Source of the DNA: Gari tellinella
Lineage: Eukaryota > Mollusca > Bivalvia > Cardiida > Psammobiidae
DNA: 64,000 nucleotides
NCBI GenBank assembly: GCA_922989275.2
Contig: OV277870.1
Location: forward strand, 34,530,356-34,594,355
Direction: 5' to 3'
The notes beneath the pieces are model-generated. The model made no database searches. It saw nothing but the letters and a program-made list of their open reading frames with translations, and had not been told where the DNA came from. The position numbers and the translations under genes were made by a program. Below are positions 11,134 to 20,639 of this stretch, piece after piece (the stretch's first letter is position 1; each line of letters begins with the position of its first letter).

Positions 11134-11246
11134 GGAGAAGATATTAAAGCAATGAATGGGTTAACAGATACAGATACTATCATTGTTGTCAGAGGGTTAA
11201 GCATTAGATATTATAGAGGGATATACCGGTAAATCATATAACTTAC

Positions 11247-11337
11247 TATTTGGATCTACATGCGCATGTGTGTGTGAGTTCTGAATGAAAGTCACTGCTC
11301 TCTCCAAGACCTCTGCTTTCTCTAGTCTACCAGGAGC
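11247..11337 (-). CDS. HES-family repressor, middle exon (loop and helix 2)
   Basis: A 91-bp exon with acceptor CAG at 11338-11340 and consensus donor GTAAGT at 11241-11246. Reading in phase 0 from the preceding exon gives APGRLEKAEVLERAVTFIQ followed by 11 more residues. RLEKAEVLERAV is the helix 2 signature of HES proteins (compare the family pattern LEKADILE). The exon ends in phase 1, and its last base joins AT of the next exon to make Asn, giving an open frame into the Orange domain. Position and size match the third exon of vertebrate HES genes. It is too short to stand out as a lone open frame. Confidence 0.9.
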
Positions 11338-11661
11338 CTGGAATCAAAGAATTTGCAATGGTTATTCTCTCCCAACAGGTACTACTTAAGAAATGAATTT
11401 CGTACTTCCGGTATTCCTGCGGTTATGAAAAAAGCCTGTAACCGTTTGCCCGTTGCTATGCGTTGCCAATCGTAGTACGATCTCTTATATGATTTGCACA
11501 TTGCAACATAAACTTTCCACATTTGCACTGAAATAAGGCGGCGTTTTACTCGTCTTGAAATTAACATTCATGGGAAAATGCAACTCTATTTTAACAAAAC
11601 GTTTATATAAGGACGATGCAGGGCGAATGTATGGAATGGAGCAAACGTATTATTTTCTTTT

Positions 11662-11875
11662 TAACTCTTACCCTACTAGCGGCGGATAATTCTGCCACAC
11701 TAATTACCTTTGCAAACAATTTGGATCTATATGAGACACCGCGTCATCAGGAACGAAACTGTTTGCCATTCTGACACTAAATTTAAAAGAAATTTTGAAA
11801 ATTCTTAATTTAAAACAATTGCAGACGACAATTTTTGCAGACGGCAAAATGACCAGCATTCAAAGAGTTCAACTA
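11662..11875 (+). mobile_element. MITE, family T1, decayed M65 (about 11711-11773)
   Basis: TTAACTCTTACCCTACTAGC at the left and GCATTCAAAGAGTT at the right. GCAGACGACAATTTTTGCAG is the T1 signature. The palindrome has lost its right core. Confidence 0.65.
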
Positions 11876-11899
11876 AATTAATGCAAAGTTACAATATGT

Positions 11900-12119
11900 A
11901 GACCATGACAGATTCTTGGAAATGTTGGCCATTCTGTTTAATCTGGGTGACAAACAGTTTGGAGCCTGATCAGACGCCGGGTAATCAGGCGTCTTATCTG
12001 ACTGCAAACTGTTTATAAGGGTAAAGAACATAACGATTTTTCACGATGTTTAACTGTTTGCAATGGGCATTAGGGTATAAAAGCGTTGATTGCGAAAGAA
12101 TATCGTTTTTCTCACTGTT
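11900..12119 (+). mobile_element. MITE, family B, M65 at 11951-12015
   Basis: M65 with the B-type arm GGAGCCTGATCAGACGCCGG. It is followed by TTTGCAATGGGCATTAGGG, AAAGCGTTGATTGCGAAAG and TCTCACTGTTG. The left end is worn. Confidence 0.65.
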
Positions 12120-12251
12120 GTAGCGTCAGTATTTATTGATATTGCAAGATCACTTTTACTGCTTCTTGTATAAAAATGTCATGAACCGCAGTTTATTGTT
12201 TACAGATAAGGGAGGGTCTCACGCAAACGTGATCGGCATTGTCGTTTGAGA

Positions 12252-12362
12252 AAACGTTTATTATTTCCCAATTAACGAATTTATGATAAACCCGAATATT
12301 CATGGCGAACAGTTTGGAGTCATGTTAAACGTCGGGTAACCAAAATTATTTGCCAAATACGG
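12252..12362 (+). mobile_element. MITE, family B, 5' fragment
   Basis: GAGAAAACGTTTATTATTTC, then ATTAACGAATTTATGATAAA, then GCGAACAGTTTGGAGTCATG match the B left half and the first arm of M65. The second arm and the right end are missing. Confidence 0.55.
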
Positions 12363-12365
12363 GGG

Positions 12366-12690
12366 AGAAAACGCTATTCTTTCCCGTTTAGCTCTTTCAT
12401 TGCCAAATTAATCGTGAGAGTTTTACCACTTCACCGTTCAATGCCGTCTGCTTCAATTTTGTTTGTAAAATAGTTTCAAAGTAAGATTCAATGTAGTATG
12501 ACTTAAAACATATCAATACGAGTGTCCAAACTGTTTGCAAAGTCTCCTTTTTGCGACGTTGTCAGTGAAAGAGTTAAACGCATTTACGAAATACAATACA
12601 ATACAATCTGGTTCCAAACTGTTGGCGCTGGAAATAATAGTTTTAACGTTAACGCGTTCAGAGAGAACGAATAACGTCTTCTTTCCTGTA
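12366..12690 (-). mobile_element. Family B copy split by a T1 insertion
   Basis: The outer B halves are GAGAAAACGCTATTCTTTCC at 12366 and ACGCGTTCAGAGAGAACGAA to ACGTCTTCTTTCCTG near 12650-12688. B normally reads CCCGTTTAAACGC; here it is opened exactly at its TTTAA by the T1 copy at 12389-12577. Confidence 0.75.
12389..12577 (-). mobile_element. MITE, family T1, inserted at TTAA of a B element
   Basis: Left junction CCCG-TTTAG-CTCTTTCATTGCC and right junction CAGTGAAAGAG-TTAA-ACGC. The broken B word CGTTTAAACGC supplies TTAA as target duplication, with one base changed at the left. The palindrome is reduced to its right end, TCCAAACTGTTTGC at 12527-12540. Confidence 0.75.
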
Positions 12691-12771
12691 AGAGTCAAAT
12701 AAATCGTCAGCATAAAGAACCTGTCATTTTCTTTATTTTATTGCTTTGCGTTTGCGTTTAATTTTATATAA

Positions 12772-12789
12772 GGGGGGGGGGGGGGGGGG
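12772..12789. repeat. Homopolymer G(18)
   Basis: Eighteen G in a row in HES intron 2. Length may vary or be a sequencing estimate. Confidence 0.9.
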
Positions 12790-13090
12790 TTATAACGTAT
12801 ATTCAGCTACACATAACACAATTAGGGCTTGATTGCTTTAGCACTGAGATGCTACCTTTGTGCATGTAGGGAACACATTATATTCGTCAAAATCGAGACC
12901 TGCAGCAGACTTCGAGACATATATAGATTTCTTAAGTTGCAAACATAAATTAATTTTGAAATAAAAAAAAAGAAACACCAAAACTAAACCACATCGATAA
13001 ATTTAATGTAGAGAGACGCTAAGCTCTTGCACTGGTAAAGATGTTAAATATAATTTGAATAAAACCAGTGCTTCCAATTTTTTATCTTAA

Positions 13091-13229
13091 CAGGTGGTTG
13101 CTTAAAGCATGCTGAACGTAATGCAGAATACGCCTTAAAGGCGCATTCTGCATTACTTTAACCTGCTCTAAGGTGACACGTGTCTTTAAACCTATATATA
13201 GAAACAGACAATGGAGTAAAATGTTAAAG
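13091..13229 (+). mobile_element. MITE, family D fragment, hairpin 13101-13173
   Basis: Hairpin arms CTTAAAGCATGCTGAACGTA and TACTTTAACCTGCTCTAAG around CGCCTTAAAGGCG. It is followed by the D end GACAATGGAGTAAAATGTTAA. Confidence 0.65.
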
Positions 13230-13333
13230 GTACAATTCTTAAAATCTAAAATGAAATATATATAAAATTTGGAAATCTTAGGACTTTTCATGATCAACTT
13301 ATGACAGTCCTGCAAAATCCATGGATAGCTTAC

Positions 13334-13426
13334 CGTACTGGAGCCTGTGGTGGTTAACTTCTGTATCTCCTCTAGGTACGAGTTTATTCTAGCTCGTCGC
13401 TGCCTCTCAGCAATATGTTTCTTCGT
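13334..13426 (-). CDS. HES-family repressor, exon with basic region and helix 1
   Basis: A 93-bp exon with acceptor TTTCAG at 13427-13432 and donor GTAAGC at 13328-13333. It encodes TKKHIAERQRRARINSYLEE and 11 more residues. E, RR, R and IN of the basic region match the HES pattern EKRRRARIN, which contacts E/N-box DNA. The position that is Pro in most HES proteins and Gly in HEY proteins is His here. The exon border just before the basic region equals the exon 1/2 border of vertebrate HES genes, so a short upstream exon with the start codon is expected beyond 13440; I did not find it. The three exons give 299 residues after exon 1. Confidence 0.9.
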
Positions 13427-13555
13427 CTGAAATTGTACATAACACAGAAATTACGATAACTCAGACTCATTTTCAGTAGGACGAATCCTTATGCGTATCT
13501 TTGTCTCCCACTAAACCCCATCTTAAACGACTCTAAAAATCTTATCGTTTATCTT

Positions 13556-13660
13556 AACCCTTTACCCCATAGCCTATTTTCAGTTTTGAAAATATGTGAT
13601 CACTTTAAGCACGTTACGCGGCGTCTGGTCAGCGCAGGATCAAAGTTGTTTTATTCAAGC
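13556..13660 (+). mobile_element. Family D 5' fragment joined to a T1 palindrome half
   Basis: TTAACCCTTTACCCCATAGC begins as D, runs to GTGATCACTTTAAGC, then switches to ACGTTACGCGGCGTCTGGTC, the right core of an M65. The junction lies where the D hairpin should begin. Confidence 0.6.
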
Positions 13661-13661
13661 A

Positions 13662-13865
13662 TTATTATTTCTAAACCCTTTAAAACCATATTTTATTACT
13701 CATATAAATGTAATACAGTTGTACATATTTACAAAACTTTATTTCTAAACCCTTTAAAAACATATTTTATTACTCATATAAATGTAATACAGTTGTACAT
13801 ATTTACACAACTTTATTTCTAAACCCTTTAAAAACATATTTTATTACTCATATAAATGTAATACA
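13662..13865. repeat. 74-bp tandem repeat, 2.7 copies
   Basis: TTTCTAAACCCTTTAAAA recurs at 13668, 13742 and 13816, exactly 74 bp apart, with almost no divergence. The unit includes AATGTAATACAGTTGTACAT. Confidence 0.9.
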
Positions 13866-13892
13866 CCTATAACACCACAGAGTAAATATATT

Positions 13893-13980
13893 TTAACCCT
13901 TTACCCCATAACCTGTTTCTGGTTTTTAAGACCTGTTAGGACAAAGGTAATATTTCTTACGTTACACATTAATTAATTCA
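13893..13980 (+). mobile_element. Family D, 5' fragment
   Basis: TTAACCCTTTACCCCATAAC and CTGTTTCTGGTTTTTAAGAC match the D start; then similarity stops. Confidence 0.6.
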
Positions 13981-14053
13981 GGGCTTCCATAAGTTGACAT
14001 GAAAAATCCTAAGATTGCCAAATTTTCATTTTTTAAGTGCGATTTTACGAATC

Positions 14054-14310
14054 GTACCTTTACCACATAGCCTTTTTCTAGCTTTGTTGACATGTGACTA
14101 CTTAAAGCAGGCTGAAAGTAAAGCAGAATGCGCTTTACTGTCAGCCTACTTTAAGCTATCATGTACCAGAAAAAAAAATCCGAAGATTTAGGAAAAATCC
14201 GGAGAAATGGCAGCCCTGTTAATTATTGTATAAAATGGAACAATATTCTTAAGTGGAAAGATTAATTCCATGCATAAAAAGGCGTATATGTGGAGTAAAA
14301 GCTTAAGCAA
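14054..14310 (+). mobile_element. MITE, family D, shortened hairpin (14103-14158)
   Basis: TACCTTTACCACATAGCC start, hairpin CTTAAAGCAGGCTGAAAG facing its complement, then TGGAACAATATTCTTAAGTG, CAAAAAGGCG-like and GGAGTAAAAGCTTAA. The hairpin core lacks the usual CCTTAAGG, having been reduced to GAATGCGCTTTAC. Confidence 0.65.
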
Positions 14311-14392
14311 AAATGACTTTAAATTAATAATTAAAAAATAACTGCAGACGTGGACTAATATGCAAAGTTTAACGATACTGTAGCAGACTAAG

Positions 14393-14624
14393 AGGTGAAA
14401 GGCGACTTTGCAAACAGTTTGGACAATGATCAGATGCAAAGTATCGCGGCATCTGATCTGGATCCAAACTATTTGATACTGGTATTCACATTTCTTTAGT
14501 CAAAACAGCCCTAAAACTGAATTTAGAAATATTGCAGACTACGAATGCAGACTACGAATGCAGACAATATTTTGGCGGTTATGTGGCTCAGGCAGACGAT
14601 AAAAATTGGCAGTGAAAGAGTTAA
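14393..14624 (+). mobile_element. MITE, family T1, M65 at 14411-14475
   Basis: M65 with centre AAAGTATCGCGGC, partly eroded. TTAGTCAAAACAGCCC, repeated GCAGACTACGAAT words and GGCAGTGAAAGAGTTAA complete it. The word ATGCAGACTACGA is tandemly duplicated at 14545. Confidence 0.65.
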
Positions 14625-15240
14625 GCAGTGATCTACTTTTTGTATACACATAATGATAAGTGCTCATTAAAATGTCAAAAGAAAACTTCATTCATTGCTA
14701 TTAAACTGAATAACGGTATGACTGTATACCGAATATCAAACATATAGATTACTACATATGAACAGAACAGAACATACTTTATTCAAGTTGTACACAATCA
14801 GGTACCTCGTTAAATAACATACACTAATACAATACAAAACATACATACATGCTCAATGTAATGACATAACTTATAAAATTACAGATAAGTGAAAGCGCTA
14901 GATGATTGATTGAAATTACAAGCTGGATGTAAAACACTTTGGGACCTAATGAAAGTTCGGCGTATGATCTGGTTTCACACTGTTAGCAGTCGTTATATTT
15001 GTTTGAACACTAACGTGCTTTTCTTTTAGAAACGATAAGCGTACTCCCATTCCTTCCGTGTCATTAATGCGTCTATATTTTAAAAAAAACAAACCAAAAA
15101 ACTAAAGTATGAATTTTACTTTCCACTTTGATAATTGAATGGTTCACAATTAAAACTTGTTTGCAAATACATGTGTAATAGATCATTGCAATGGTCACAC
15201 TCGTGTTAACAAACAGATAAGGGCATTTAGTAGCATGCTC
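14625..15240. other. No gene recognised
   Basis: AT-rich. A decayed B-type half palindrome (GGCGTATGATCTGGTTTCAC) lies at 14958-14978. Nothing else is supported. Confidence 0.4.
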
Positions 15241-15255
15241 GAATCGTTGGTACGG

Positions 15256-15350
15256 CGATAGCTTAATGCAGGGCAGAAATAAAGCTGAAAGGTCTTTCAG
15301 GAGCTTTCTGCTTTACCTTTAATCAAGTTTGCCCTGCATTTAGTTGACAC
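15256..15350. repeat. Hairpin, D-like, GAAAGGTC core
   Basis: CTTAATGCAGGGCAGAAATAAAGC near 15260 faces GCTTTACCTTTAATCAAGTT and GCCCTGCATTTAG. The core is GAAAGGTCTTTCAGGAGC. It resembles the smaller hairpins at 26227, 35404 and 53535. Confidence 0.6.
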
Positions 15351-15369
15351 ATGTCCATTGCAATATTTC

Positions 15370-15600
15370 CCGTGCATACGAAAACGCAAACGCAGTGCTC
15401 TAGACTGTTGCAAATTACAACTTTTTGGAAAGTTCGCTCTATTTCATTTTGATCTTAGTGGCAAATAGTTTAGAGCCTGGTCAGACGCCGGGTTACTCGG
15501 CGTCTTATCTGGTTCCAAACTTTTTACAAGGGAAATAATAGATTTAGCATACACGCGTTTATTGTGATATAATGTCTTCTCTACTGTAATATGTATCTAA
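15370..15600 (+). mobile_element. MITE, family B, M65 at 15472-15536
   Basis: GAAAACGCAAACGCAGTGC on the left; M65 with GAGCCTGGTCAGACGCCGGG and GTTACTC centre; then GGGAAATAATAGATTTAGC and TCTTCTCTACTGTA at the right end. Confidence 0.65.
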
Positions 15601-15999
15601 TCAATGATTCTTTAAGATTGACTACTGAACACAAGTTTGCCAGACTGTTTAACGCTTAATGTCTTACCAGAGTCTTATTATTTTCTCCGTTAATAACAGC
15701 GTCTAGTGCTTCCAAATCCATGTCACGTAAAATATGACTTTTGAAAGGTCTGAATTCCCTGCACGTTTTTAAACTTACATGTAAAATCCAGTTTTAATGA
15801 TTACACTTTGCCACTACATATCATGTCCCACTGGACAAAATTGATGTTAATTTATATTTTTGACTTATTTTTGTTCTCTTCAATCGTTCAGGGTGGTTTA
15901 TGAATCATTCAACCACTGTATTATTTTATAAACATGTTCATTATGATTGACACTTTTAATGCAAAACCAGACCATGTCATACGGATTCTGGACTCTTAA

Positions 16000-16225
16000 T
16001 TACATTGTAAAATTAATTGCACGACGCCTGATCGCACCATAATAACGCCCCCTGCCTTCCGTCATCCCTCGGGCAGCAGACGACACCGGATATTGAACAA
16101 TGGCGCCTGTAACTGCCCGGATGTTGCCAGATGACGTAATCTATTCTGCCTGAAGCAGAGAGAGATTTATGACGATTTATCAAGATGGCGTCTGTCAAAT
16201 CACTGGCGATACTTGCAAAGTGAAA
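16000..16225. other. GC-richer, exon- or promoter-like patch
   Basis: In an AT-rich setting this 225-bp patch has several CpGs, an AAGATGGCG word at 16183 (YY1-like, also a good start context) and TGACGTAA at 16132. The plus-strand ATG opens only 12 codons. The longest minus frame has no ATG and no domain. It could be a promoter or untranslated first exon; I cannot tell which gene it would serve. Confidence 0.3.
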
Positions 16226-16424
16226 CACATGGACAGCATACGTTTCAAGAATTTATGAATTATTCAGTTCTTTAAATAACATAACTAGATCTATACTACA
16301 TTACATTAAACATGCGTAGATCTAGTGATTAGCATAATAAAGTACGCAATCGCAACGTAATAGATTGTAGAAAAAAACGTTTTTTTTTTAATTTGGACTA
16401 TTTATTTTAATCTGAGTGACAATG

Positions 16425-16461
16425 ATTTGGAGCAAGATCAGACGCTGAGTAACATACGACA
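16425..16461 (+). mobile_element. Family B fragment next to triplet array
   Basis: TCTGAGTGACAATGATTTGG and GCAAGATCAGACGCTGAG form the first arm of a B-type M65. The second arm is replaced by the ACT array. Confidence 0.5.
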
Positions 16462-16960
16462 ACAACTATTAATTACACTAACGCTATAACTACAGCCACT
16501 GCTATTACTACTTATACACTACTAACACTATAAGTATTACTACTACTACTACTACTACTAACACTATAGCTACTACTTCTACTACAACTACTACCACCGC
16601 CACTACTACCACTACAACTATTGCTTCTGTTGCTACTACTATTTCTACTACCTATACGACTACTTCTACTACTTCTGCTACTATATCTTCTTTTACATCT
16701 ATTTCTACTACTTCAATTAGTTTCTGCTACTACTACAACTTGATATACTACTACTACTACTTCTACTACCACTAGTACTACTACTGCTGCTGCTACTACT
16801 ACTACTATTACTAGTACAACTTTTCTTATTACTTCTTGTACAACTCTATATACAGGTACTACTTCTTTCATAGTACTACAACTACTACCACTGCTGCTGC
16901 TGCTGCTTCTACATGTACTATTATCATCATCATAATTAGTTATTACCATCTTCACTGACA
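16462..16960. repeat. ACT/CTA triplet microsatellite, about 500 bp
   Basis: Imperfect runs of ACT, CTT and ACA triplets. All frames read as Thr/Tyr/Leu or Ser/Val low-complexity peptides, so the open frames here are artefacts. Similar arrays lie at 45243-45400 and 45600-46460. Confidence 0.9.
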
Positions 16961-17288
16961 AGATCATTACAAACTAGATCTACATTGGCAAACAACGCTC
17001 TAACATTTGTCTAAACACAGTTGAAATTCAATTATAGCCGAAGAAAATCAAACCAAAGATCTGTGACGGATTGAATTAATAAGATTTCTTTAACAATCAT
17101 TGTCACTTCTATTTGACACGACATAAAATGACATAAAATGAAATGCGAAACGACATGAAGTAATCCTCTTTTTAAATTTGATTTCTCTGTCAAGAAAAGC
17201 AAAAGGAAAAAATCAATTCTCATCAATTCATTTTTCATATTCTTTCAAAATCAAACGTGTCACAATAGAAGTGCGCTGCACAAACCTT
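16961..17288. other. No gene recognised
   Basis: AT-rich spacer. ACATAAAATGACATAAAATG at 17124 is a short direct repeat. No supported gene. Confidence 0.4.
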
Positions 17289-17503
17289 TAATCCTATCAT
17301 CGCCTTACCCCGAGTGCATATGTATTTTCAAACAGTGTGGATCGTGACCAGACGCCGCGTAACGCGGCGTCTGATCGGGATCCAAACAGTTTGGTACTTA
17401 TATCGATGTTTTCTACAGTCAACTTGCCTAAAGTTAATATTGAGAAATTAAAGCAGACGATAATATTAAGCAGACGGTAGCGAGGCTGTGAAAGGGGTAA
17501 ACT
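17289..17503 (+). mobile_element. MITE, family T1, M65 at 17329-17393
   Basis: TTAATCCTATCATCGCCTTA start, M65 with nearly perfect arms (GGATCGTGACC on one side, GATCGGGATCC on the other), AAGCAGACGATAATATTAAG signature and GTGAAAGGGGTAAA end. Confidence 0.75.
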
Positions 17504-17599
17504 GGTAGATTCTATTTACCGAACAACAAATAAATCGAGAATGAAATATTATGTCTATTATTCGTCAGTCTTTGCTATGTAAATACATGGTGATCTGTC

Positions 17600-17848
17600 T
17601 CAATACCAAAGTGATCTCTCTCAATCGCTTTTCAACACTTCGCTTCCATGACGTCATCAATTTTGAAACGATTATCGTCTGCTTGTATTTCTCAAATTCA
17701 AATTTTAGGTATTTTGACTGAAGAAATATTGAAAGAAGTGTCAAACAGTTTGGATCCTGATCAGACGCCGCGTTACGCGGCGTCTGATCAGGATCCAAAC
17801 TGTTTGCAAATAGTTATTGTACTCGGAGTAAGACGGTAAAGGATTAAA
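17600..17848 (-). mobile_element. MITE, family T1, perfect 65-bp M65 at 17742-17806
   Basis: This is the reference M65 copy: 32-bp arms starting CAAACAGTTTGGATCCTGAT, a single central T, and no mismatch between arms. Each arm is a string of smaller palindromes (CAAACAGTTTG, GGATCC, TGATCA). Left flank holds CGATTATCGTCTGCTTG; right end is ACGGTAAAGGATTAA. Confidence 0.85.
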
Positions 17849-18060
17849 CCCTTTCTACTTCAGAAATATCATCTGCTTTCAAATGATCGTCTGCAACTTT
17901 GGTCCAAATTAAGTTAAATTTTTTTGTTGTGTAAAGAAATATAAAAAAAAATAGCGTTAACAATTTGGATTCACATTGCACGTCGATTTTCTTTGCGTCT
18001 GATCTGGATCCAGACTGTTTGTAAACACCCGACATGTGAAGAACGACAGGAAAGAGGTTA
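17849..18060 (-). mobile_element. MITE, family T1, decayed M65 (about 17958-18022)
   Basis: ATCGTCTGCAACTTTGG, then AACAATTTGGATTC and GCGTCTGATCTGGATCC. The left core is lost. Abuts the previous copy. Confidence 0.6.
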
Positions 18061-18273
18061 GCAAGGATTCGATATCATTTTAGCATTTTAAGAGAAATTG
18101 GTTTACCTTAGGCAACCCTGACAATGCTAAGAGCGACTTGTCTCGCATTGTTAAACAGTCGGCTCTAGATCAGACGCCGATTGACTTGTAGCTATGCTAA
18201 ATTGCTTGAAAAGAAGCAAAAAGTACACTGGTGAACATTTGCAGCTGATAGGTTTGAAGTGCTCAGGCGACAG

Positions 18274-18516
18274 TTAACCCTTTACCATATAGCCTGTTTT
18301 TAGTTTTGAAGACAGGTGGCCACTTAAAGCTGGTTGAAAGTAGCAGAATTTGCCTTAAGGCGCATTCTGCTTCACTTTCAGCTGCTTTAAGCAATCATAA
18401 GCTACGATTAAAAAACAATCTTTACATTTTTATGATTGTATAAATTGGAACTATTTTCTTCAGTGGAGGAATAAATTAAATACGCTAAAAGGCGTTTCTA
18501 TAGGGGTAAGGGTTAA
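18274..18516 (+). mobile_element. MITE, family D, full length (243 bp)
   Basis: TTAACCCTTTACC start and GGGGTAAGGGTTAA end with TTAA at both borders. Hairpin 18325-18395 with centre GCCTTAAGGC. The inner word GGAGGAATAAATTAAATACG is the D signature. Confidence 0.85.
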
Positions 18517-18713
18517 CCATTGGAATGGTTTAAACTGAATCGTGCTTTGCGTGATTTGATTGTTATATGCAGCTAGATTAGAATCAGATGAAACATTGAA
18601 TAACTAAGCACCTGATCAGGATCCAAACGATGTGACAAAATTTTGAAAAACATATACATGAAAAGCAAAACACGTTTTTGCTATACAGACTGCACTTTTG
18701 AAGCAGATTGCAT

Positions 18714-18926
18714 TTAACCCTTTGCCTGCTGGTCGCGACTTTATTGATTTTTGCAAACAGTTTAGATCCAGATCAGACACCGCGTAACGCGATGTCTGAT
18801 CTGGATCCAAACTGTTTGACACTCATCTTTAGGTTCTTTACTTAAAACAATGTATAAATCTAAATTTAACGAACGTTGCAGACGACAATATCGAAGCAGA
18901 CGACATCACCGCAGGATAAGGGTTAA
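18714..18926 (+). mobile_element. MITE, family T1, M65 at 18754-18818
   Basis: TTAACCCTTTGCCTGCTGG at the left and GGATAAGGGTTAA at the right, 213 bp in all. M65 has TAGATCCAGATCAGACACCG and a matching complement with one or two differences. GCAGACGACAATATCGAAGC is the signature word. Confidence 0.85.
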
Positions 18927-19575
18927 GCATATTAAGGGTCAGTGATTCAAATTACTATTGTAATTGATTCTTCTATGGTGAATGCAAAACAGGCAATTTG
19001 TTCTGATCGGGAGGTCTTTTAAATTTGATTATCTCTGAAGACAAACGGTGTAGACCCTCTTGTGAATTCTATATGGGATAAATTGCCTGTTATTAAACAC
19101 TGTAAGTAACTGCACGTAGATTATTTCCCACAACATTGAAGTGTTTAACAAGCGGGTTGTTTGTTTTTCCAGGGACCGTGGGCAGGGTTTAATAGCATCT
19201 ATCGTTATAGTGTCATAGGAAAATATAGATAGTGAAAATATTTAATAGTGTTGTGTATAGATAAAACTCGGACCGGGCGATACAATTGATATCGTTGCGC
19301 TTTGGCAATTCGATTGTAGGATAACTACATATTTAGAAACCAGATTAAAGTATGTAGAAAAAGTACATTTATCAAAATTGTGAACTGATGGAGATAAAGA
19401 AATGGGGATTAGTCTTTTGAGCACACGGGCGAGTTTCTTTGCTAGAAACTATTTGGCGGACAGGCGAATGAAAATATTTTATCAGTAACTTGCCGGGACT
19501 TGTGGTATTGTACGTGTCTAAAATTCTTAGTGAAACTTACTGGTGAGTGTAAAACAGTGATGATCGGAGTTTGAC
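18927..19575. other. No gene recognised
   Basis: A tail word of the E type (ACGGTGTAGACCCTCTTG) lies at 19046. Otherwise no supported feature. Confidence 0.4.
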
Positions 19576-19955
19576 TACAGTGCTCCCTCGATCTCTACAA
19601 CAACAGCCATTGGAGACAATTATTTAGTGAGTTGTTCGGAGGGAGTTGTAATAGGGGTGAAATATTATTACCCTAAGAGTACATTTGCAAACAGTTTGTG
19701 AACCAAGATCAGATGCCGCGTCACGCAGCGTCTGATCTTGGTTCAAACTGTTTGTCACTCGTCTTTATGTTTCTTTTGTCGAAATGTTCAATATAGTAAC
19801 TTTGAGAAAAAAAACCAGCAGACGGCAATTTTAAGCAGACGATATTGCAGAAGTGAAAGCGTAGGACATAATGTCTTATTTAGGGAATAGCGGCAAGCAT
19901 TGTTGTAAGGAGGGAATCGTTGTTCGGAGGGTCGTTGTAGGGATTGAGCACTGTA
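19576..19955 (+). mobile_element. MITE, family C, complete (380 bp), M65 at 19688-19754
   Basis: TACAGTGCTCCCTCGATCTC at the left end; GGATTGAGCACTGTA at the right end. A left hairpin pairs CTCTACAACAAC with GTTGTAATAGG. M65 with a C-type arm (GAACCAAGATCAGATGCCGC) has matching changes in both arms. The right half (GCAGACGGCAATTTTAAGC, GAAGTGAAAGCG) closely resembles the right half of T1, so C looks like a T1 body between new ends. Confidence 0.85.
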
Positions 19956-19994
19956 CATGCATGCAGTATCTGATCTACACTATTTGCATGCGAG

Positions 19995-20190
19995 CGGCGA
20001 AACTGTGGTTACCTTTGAAAACAGTTTGGATCCTGATGAGACACCGCATATCGCGGCGTCTCATCAGGATCCAAACTGTTTGTCACTCTTACCTTATTGT
20101 ACAAAAAAACTTTCAACATTTTAATTTTCGATCAATCTGCAGACAACCATTGTGACAGGTGACTATATTACTTAGCGTTCAAAGAGTTAA
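19995..20190 (+). mobile_element. MITE, T1-like, perfect-core M65 at 20018-20082
   Basis: M65 with GATGAGACACCGC and GGCGTCTCATC, one core mismatch. CTGCAGACAACCATTGTG and GCGTTCAAAGAGTTAA complete it. The left boundary is uncertain. Confidence 0.7.
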
Positions 20191-20302
20191 ACTTTGACGT
20201 TGTGTATAGAACAAAGTGTATGGCTATGTTCAAACCGGGGGTCGGCTATGTGATGCCATGGATACAACTGGGATACAACCTGCATAGGTATCAATGTACT
20301 GA

Positions 20303-20457
20303 ACCTATCACTTTCTCACCGCATAACTTCCATGGGACATTTACACGTATAGGTCACATTAGAACCTGTAGATTGGACCTCTAGCTACAACTCCTGAAAC
20401 TTTTGTTGAAAATGAACAAAACTGTGGAAAGTTATAAAGTGAGAAAGTGATAGGGTC
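20303..20457. mobile_element. Small MITE with CTATCACTTTCTCAC ends
   Basis: ACCTATCACTTTCTCAC and CATAACTTCCA at the left are mirrored by TGGAAAGTTATAAAGTGAGA and AAGTGATAGGGT at the right. About 155 bp, non-coding between. Confidence 0.75.
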
Positions 20458-20639
20458 GATGCATTGGTTCCTAATACGGAGGTTATACATTCGGTGCTTA
20501 CTAGCTTTGAGTTGTATATAAGAGTAGGTACAGTCAAAATTCTATCAATTCATTAAATCCTGAAACATCAAATGGCCAATGGCAGTGTCCAGTTAAGTAT
20601 AATTCATGTTATACTATTTAGAATCCATTTTAGACTGTA

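Larger units (their letters stand above)
9248..11246 (-). other. HES intron 3
   Basis: Donor GTAAGT at 11241-11246 and acceptor CCAG at 9248-9251. It is filled with MITEs: T1 remnants at 9400-9720, D at 10638-10851 and E at 10877-11133. Stretches 9721-10637 and 9248-9399 hold only AT-rich DNA and one decayed E-like word at about 10300. Confidence 0.85.
11338..13333 (-). other. HES intron 2
   Basis: Bounded by donor GTAAGC at 13328-13333 and acceptor CAG at 11338-11340. It contains T1 at 11662, B at 11900, a T1-in-B nest at 12366-12690, an 18-G run at 12772 and a D hairpin at 13101. No other coding exon is seen. Confidence 0.85.

Noticed and set aside
16013..16228. 71-codon minus-strand frame in the GC-richer patch
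   Set aside because: No ATG in frame, no domain, and no bHLH-linked donor that would make it the missing HES exon 1.
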